From Nitrospira sp. (lineage in GTDB: Bacteria; Nitrospirota; Nitrospiria; Nitrospirales; Nitrospiraceae): a DNA stretch of 64,000 bases. The position numbers and the translations under genes were made by a program. This document shows positions 61,904-64,000 of the stretch, one piece after another (position 1 is the first letter of the stretch; every line of letters begins with the position of its first letter). The notes beneath the pieces were generated by a model. It did not search any database. It was not told the DNA's origin and saw only the letters and a program-made list of their open reading frames with translations. Location of the stretch: the NCBI GenBank assembly GCA_024998625.1, contig JACOEL010000007.1, positions 62,001 to 126,000 on the forward strand. The letters run 5' to 3'.

Positions 61904-62025
61904 TGTTCCATCGGCGGCATGATCGAATTTTCTGGTCTGAAGCTTGGCTGAGACGCTAAGATCCAAGTCGATCGATGCGCGAGGTGGCCGCTGTCCGAAA
62001 GCATCTATGCCGAGTGCCGATCGCG

Positions 62026-62034
62026 TGATATAAG
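62026..62034 (+). promoter_or_regulatory. Extended -10 promoter candidate for rmlA
   Basis: TGATATAAG (62026-62034) matches the extended -10 pattern TGnTATAAT with one mismatch. There is no clear -35 at the right distance, as is usual for such promoters. The leader to ATG 62082 would be about 40 nt. Confidence 0.4.
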
Positions 62035-62081
62035 ATGACCTGTTCGTGGGCTCAATCCGTGCTCTTGCGTTGGGGGTGATG

Positions 62082-62816
62082 ATGAAGGGTGTCGTACTTG
62101 CCGGGGGTCTCGGCTCTCGATTGCTGCCGCTCACCAAAGTGACCAACAAACATCTCCTGCCTGTCTACGACAAGCCGATGATCTACTATCCCATCCAGAC
62201 GTTGGTCAACGCCGGCATTACGGAGGTGATGTTGGTGACGGGCGGGAACAGCGCCGGGGATTTCCTGAAGTTGTTGGGGAACGGGCGCGACTTCGGCCTC
62301 AAGCATCTCAGCTATACGTATCAGCAGGGGGAAGGCGGCATCGCCGATGCGTTGCGGTTGGCGGAGCATTTTGCCGACGAGGGCCCGGTCTGCGTGGTGC
62401 TGGGTGACAATTTGATCCAGGGCAATATTGCGAAGGCGGCCGCGGCATTCCGAGCGCAGAAGCGGGGCGCAAAGATTCTTCTCAAGGAAGTGAAAGATCC
62501 GCAGCGCTTCGGTGTGCCGTATCTCGAAGGGGACCGGGTGCTGAGCATCGAAGAAAAGCCGGCGCACCCCCGCTCGTCTTATGCGGTGACCGGAATCTAT
62601 TTTTACGACGCGCGCGTGTTCGAGATCACCCGGACGTTGAAGCCTTCCGGCCGTGGTGAACTCGAAATTACGGACGTCAACAATGCGTACATTACCTCCG
62701 GGGAGTTGACCTGGAATGTGCTGGACGGCTGGTGGACGGATGCCGGCACGATCGAATCGTTGTTGGCTGCCAATCAACTCGTCGCGCAGACCGGGGCGAA
62801 CAGGATGGAGTTCTAA
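62082..62816 (+). CDS. rmlA: Glucose-1-phosphate thymidylyltransferase (short RmlA-like)
   Basis: ATG 62082, five bases after GGGGG, gives 244 residues; the track adds 12. MKGVVLAGGLGSRLLPLTKVTNKHLLPVYDKPMIYYPIQTL is the nucleotidyltransferase signature. VCVVLGDNLI, FGVPYLEGDRVLSIEEKPAHP and YAVTGIYFYDARVFE follow the RmlA pattern. It lacks the roughly 45-residue C-terminal helical extension of enterobacterial RmlA, so the dTTP-dependent assignment rests mainly on the rmlB and rmlD genes that follow immediately. Confidence 0.88.
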   Translation: MKGVVLAGGLGSRLLPLTKVTNKHLLPVYDKPMIYYPIQTLVNAGITEVMLVTGGNSAGDFLKLLGNGRDFGLKHLSYTYQQGEGGIADALRLAEHFADEGPVCVVLGDNLIQGNIAKAAAAFRAQKRGAKILLKEVKDPQRFGVPYLEGDRVLSIEEKPAHPRSSYAVTGIYFYDARVFEITRTLKPSGRGELEITDVNNAYITSGELTWNVLDGWWTDAGTIESLLAANQLVAQTGANRMEF

Positions 62817-63845
62817 ATGCGTATTCTCGTGACGGGCGGAGCCGGTTTTATCGGGTCGCATCTGGTGCGTCGCTTGATTCAGAGCGGTCGCCATTCGGTC
62901 GTGAATCTGGATGCGCTGAAATATTCCGGCAATCTTGAAAATCTCGCCGATCTGGCCGGCGATCCGCAGTATACCTTCGTGCATGCCGACATCGGTGATC
63001 AGCGGGCGGTACATGCCACGTTGCAGGCACACCGCATCGAGGGCATCATCAATTGCGCGGCGGAAACGCACGTCGACCGCTCGATTCTCGATCCCGGGGC
63101 CTTTGCCCGCACGGATGTCGTGGGTACCGGTATCCTGTTGGAGGAAGCGCGTCAGGCCGGGGTGCAACGGTTTCTCCAGGTCAGCACCGACGAGGTGTAC
63201 GGCAGTGTCGAGCGGGGCAGTTCCACGGAGGGAGATCGGCTGGAACCGCGAAGTCCTTATTCCGCGAGCAAGGCCGGAGGGGATTTGCTGGTGCTGAGTT
63301 ATTGGACTACTTACCGGTTTCCTGTCCTGGTCACGCGCGGCAGCAATACGTATGGCCCCAACCAGTATCCGGAAAAATTCATTCCGCTGTTTGCGACCAA
63401 CGCGATCGACGGGGAGCCGCTTCCGTTGTACGGTGACGGCAGGCAATGCCGGGACTGGTTGTCGGTCTATGACCATGCGGCAGGGATTCAGCATGTGTTC
63501 GAACAGGGGGAGCCGGGAACTGTCTACAATGTTGGGGGCGGGAATGAGCGGGAGAATATCACAGTGGCCGAACAGATCGTGGCGACGCTGGGGAAGTCCC
63601 GTTCGCTGATTCGGTTTGTGCAGGACCGCCCGGGGCACGATCGACGCTATTCGATCGATTGTCGCCGCCTGCGTGCCTTGGGTTGGTTGCCGCAGGTGCC
63701 CTTTGAAGAGGGGCTGAAGCAGACGGTCGAATGGTATCGCACGCATGAGAACTGGTGGCGGACGATTAAGTCCGGAGAGTTCAAGGACTATTATCAACAG
63801 CAGTACGCGAAGCGGCTGCAGCAGGGGATGGCGTGCGGATCGTAA
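62817..63845 (+). CDS. rmlB: dTDP-glucose 4,6-dehydratase
   Basis: RmlB forms dTDP-4-keto-6-deoxyglucose. The NAD-binding start MRILVTGGAGFIGSHLVRRLI and AAETHVDRSILDP are diagnostic. VSTDEVYGSVE holds the TDE catalytic triplet, and PYSASKAGGDLL the YxxxK pair. GSNTYGPNQYPEKFIPLFATNAIDGEPLPLYGDG is a well-conserved block. At 342 residues it is of normal length. ATG 62817 immediately follows the rmlA stop, with GGAG just upstream; the 3' end overlaps the next gene by 13 bases. Confidence 0.95.
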   Translation: MRILVTGGAGFIGSHLVRRLIQSGRHSVVNLDALKYSGNLENLADLAGDPQYTFVHADIGDQRAVHATLQAHRIEGIINCAAETHVDRSILDPGAFARTDVVGTGILLEEARQAGVQRFLQVSTDEVYGSVERGSSTEGDRLEPRSPYSASKAGGDLLVLSYWTTYRFPVLVTRGSNTYGPNQYPEKFIPLFATNAIDGEPLPLYGDGRQCRDWLSVYDHAAGIQHVFEQGEPGTVYNVGGGNERENITVAEQIVATLGKSRSLIRFVQDRPGHDRRYSIDCRRLRALGWLPQVPFEEGLKQTVEWYRTHENWWRTIKSGEFKDYYQQQYAKRLQQGMACGS

Positions 63846-64000
63846 TCACCGGAGCGCAGGGACAGTTGGGCATGGATCTCCGGCAGGTCTTGCAAGGGCA
63901 TCGACTGACGTTGCTCGATCTCCCGACGTTCGACCTGACCCATCAGGACTGCGGACGCGTCATTGTCGAGGCAGCGCCTGAGGTTGTGATTCACGCCGGC
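63833..64000 (+). CDS. rmlD: dTDP-4-dehydrorhamnose reductase, N-terminal part (cut by window end)
   Basis: The ORF track does not list this gene. GTG 63833 starts MRIVITGAQGQLGMDLRQVL, the N-terminal Rossmann signature of RmlD, and stays open to base 64000 (56 codons). It overlaps the end of rmlB by 13 bases. RmlD reduces the final keto intermediate to dTDP-L-rhamnose after RmlC epimerisation; rmlC, if present, lies beyond the window. Confidence 0.85.
   Translation, partial: MRIVITGAQGQLGMDLRQVLQGHRLTLLDLPTFDLTHQDCGRVIVEAAPEVVIHAG

Noticed and set aside
62052-63797. 581-residue minus-strand ORF opposite rmlA and rmlB
   Set aside because: Antisense shadow of two clearly recognisable sugar-nucleotide genes.
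1-64000. CRISPR arrays, tRNA or rRNA genes, integrase or transposase genes
   Set aside because: No regularly spaced direct repeats, cloverleaf sequences, rRNA segments or transposase motifs were recognised on reading the window; a computed search would be needed to exclude a weak tRNA.

Overview
The window is 64 kb of a GC-rich, Gram-negative bacterial chromosome. An actinobacterial-type 20S proteasome with its Pup-ligase/Dop machinery sits beside a complete outer-membrane programme (BamA, lipid A, Kdo, heptose). That combination, with the gene order and protein sequences, points to a Nitrospira-like member of the Nitrospirota. This assignment is inferred from gene content; no 16S or marker search was possible.

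Layout. (1) 1-6174: 3' end of uvrB, a small DUF4321 membrane protein, ffh, then the conserved rpsP-rimM-trmD-rplS-rnhB-yraN translation operon. (2) 6277-10404: division/cell-wall module ftsE-ftsX-EnvC-like-ctpA, met by a convergent helix-hairpin-helix gene. (3) 10999-12749: thiamine genes thiS-thiG-thiE behind a good sigma70-type promoter. (4) 12899-19212: proteasome cluster mpa/arc-dop-prcB-prcA-pafA, followed by an active-site-complete M23 peptidase. No pup or UBact gene could be seen inside it. (5) 20302-25922, minus strand: PAS kinase, single-domain receiver and hybrid kinase in overlapping order. (6) 26139-32658, minus strand: galU, lon, thiL, DUF2062 and HD-domain genes; galU has a near-consensus promoter that predicts a leaderless mRNA. 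(7) 32975-47717: bamA, two ompH/skp genes, fabZ, lpxA, lpxI, a Gfo/Idh/MocA dehydrogenase, lpxB, msbA, a DUF374 acyltransferase (frameshifted at an A9 run), waaA, lpxK and a heptosyltransferase-GmhB fusion. (8) 47735-64000: core/surface glycan region with further heptosyltransferases, GT2 and GT4 glycosyltransferases, an LTA-synthase-like membrane phosphotransferase, a methyltransferase, an LhgO-like oxidoreductase, and rmlA-rmlB-rmlD (dTDP-rhamnose), the last cut by the window end.

How it works together. Regions 7 and 8 run almost entirely on the plus strand with overlapping or very short junctions. They carry the envelope from outer-membrane protein insertion through lipid A, Kdo and heptose to outer sugars. 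galU and the rml genes supply activated sugars. The proteasome locus and lon are two separate ATP-dependent proteolysis systems about 10 kb apart.

Non-coding structure. A roughly 200 bp repeat occurs twice (38704-38903 and 58164-58364) with a partial third copy at 54821. A perfect 19 bp palindrome lies at 57029-57081. No CRISPR array, tRNA, rRNA or recognisable transposase was seen.
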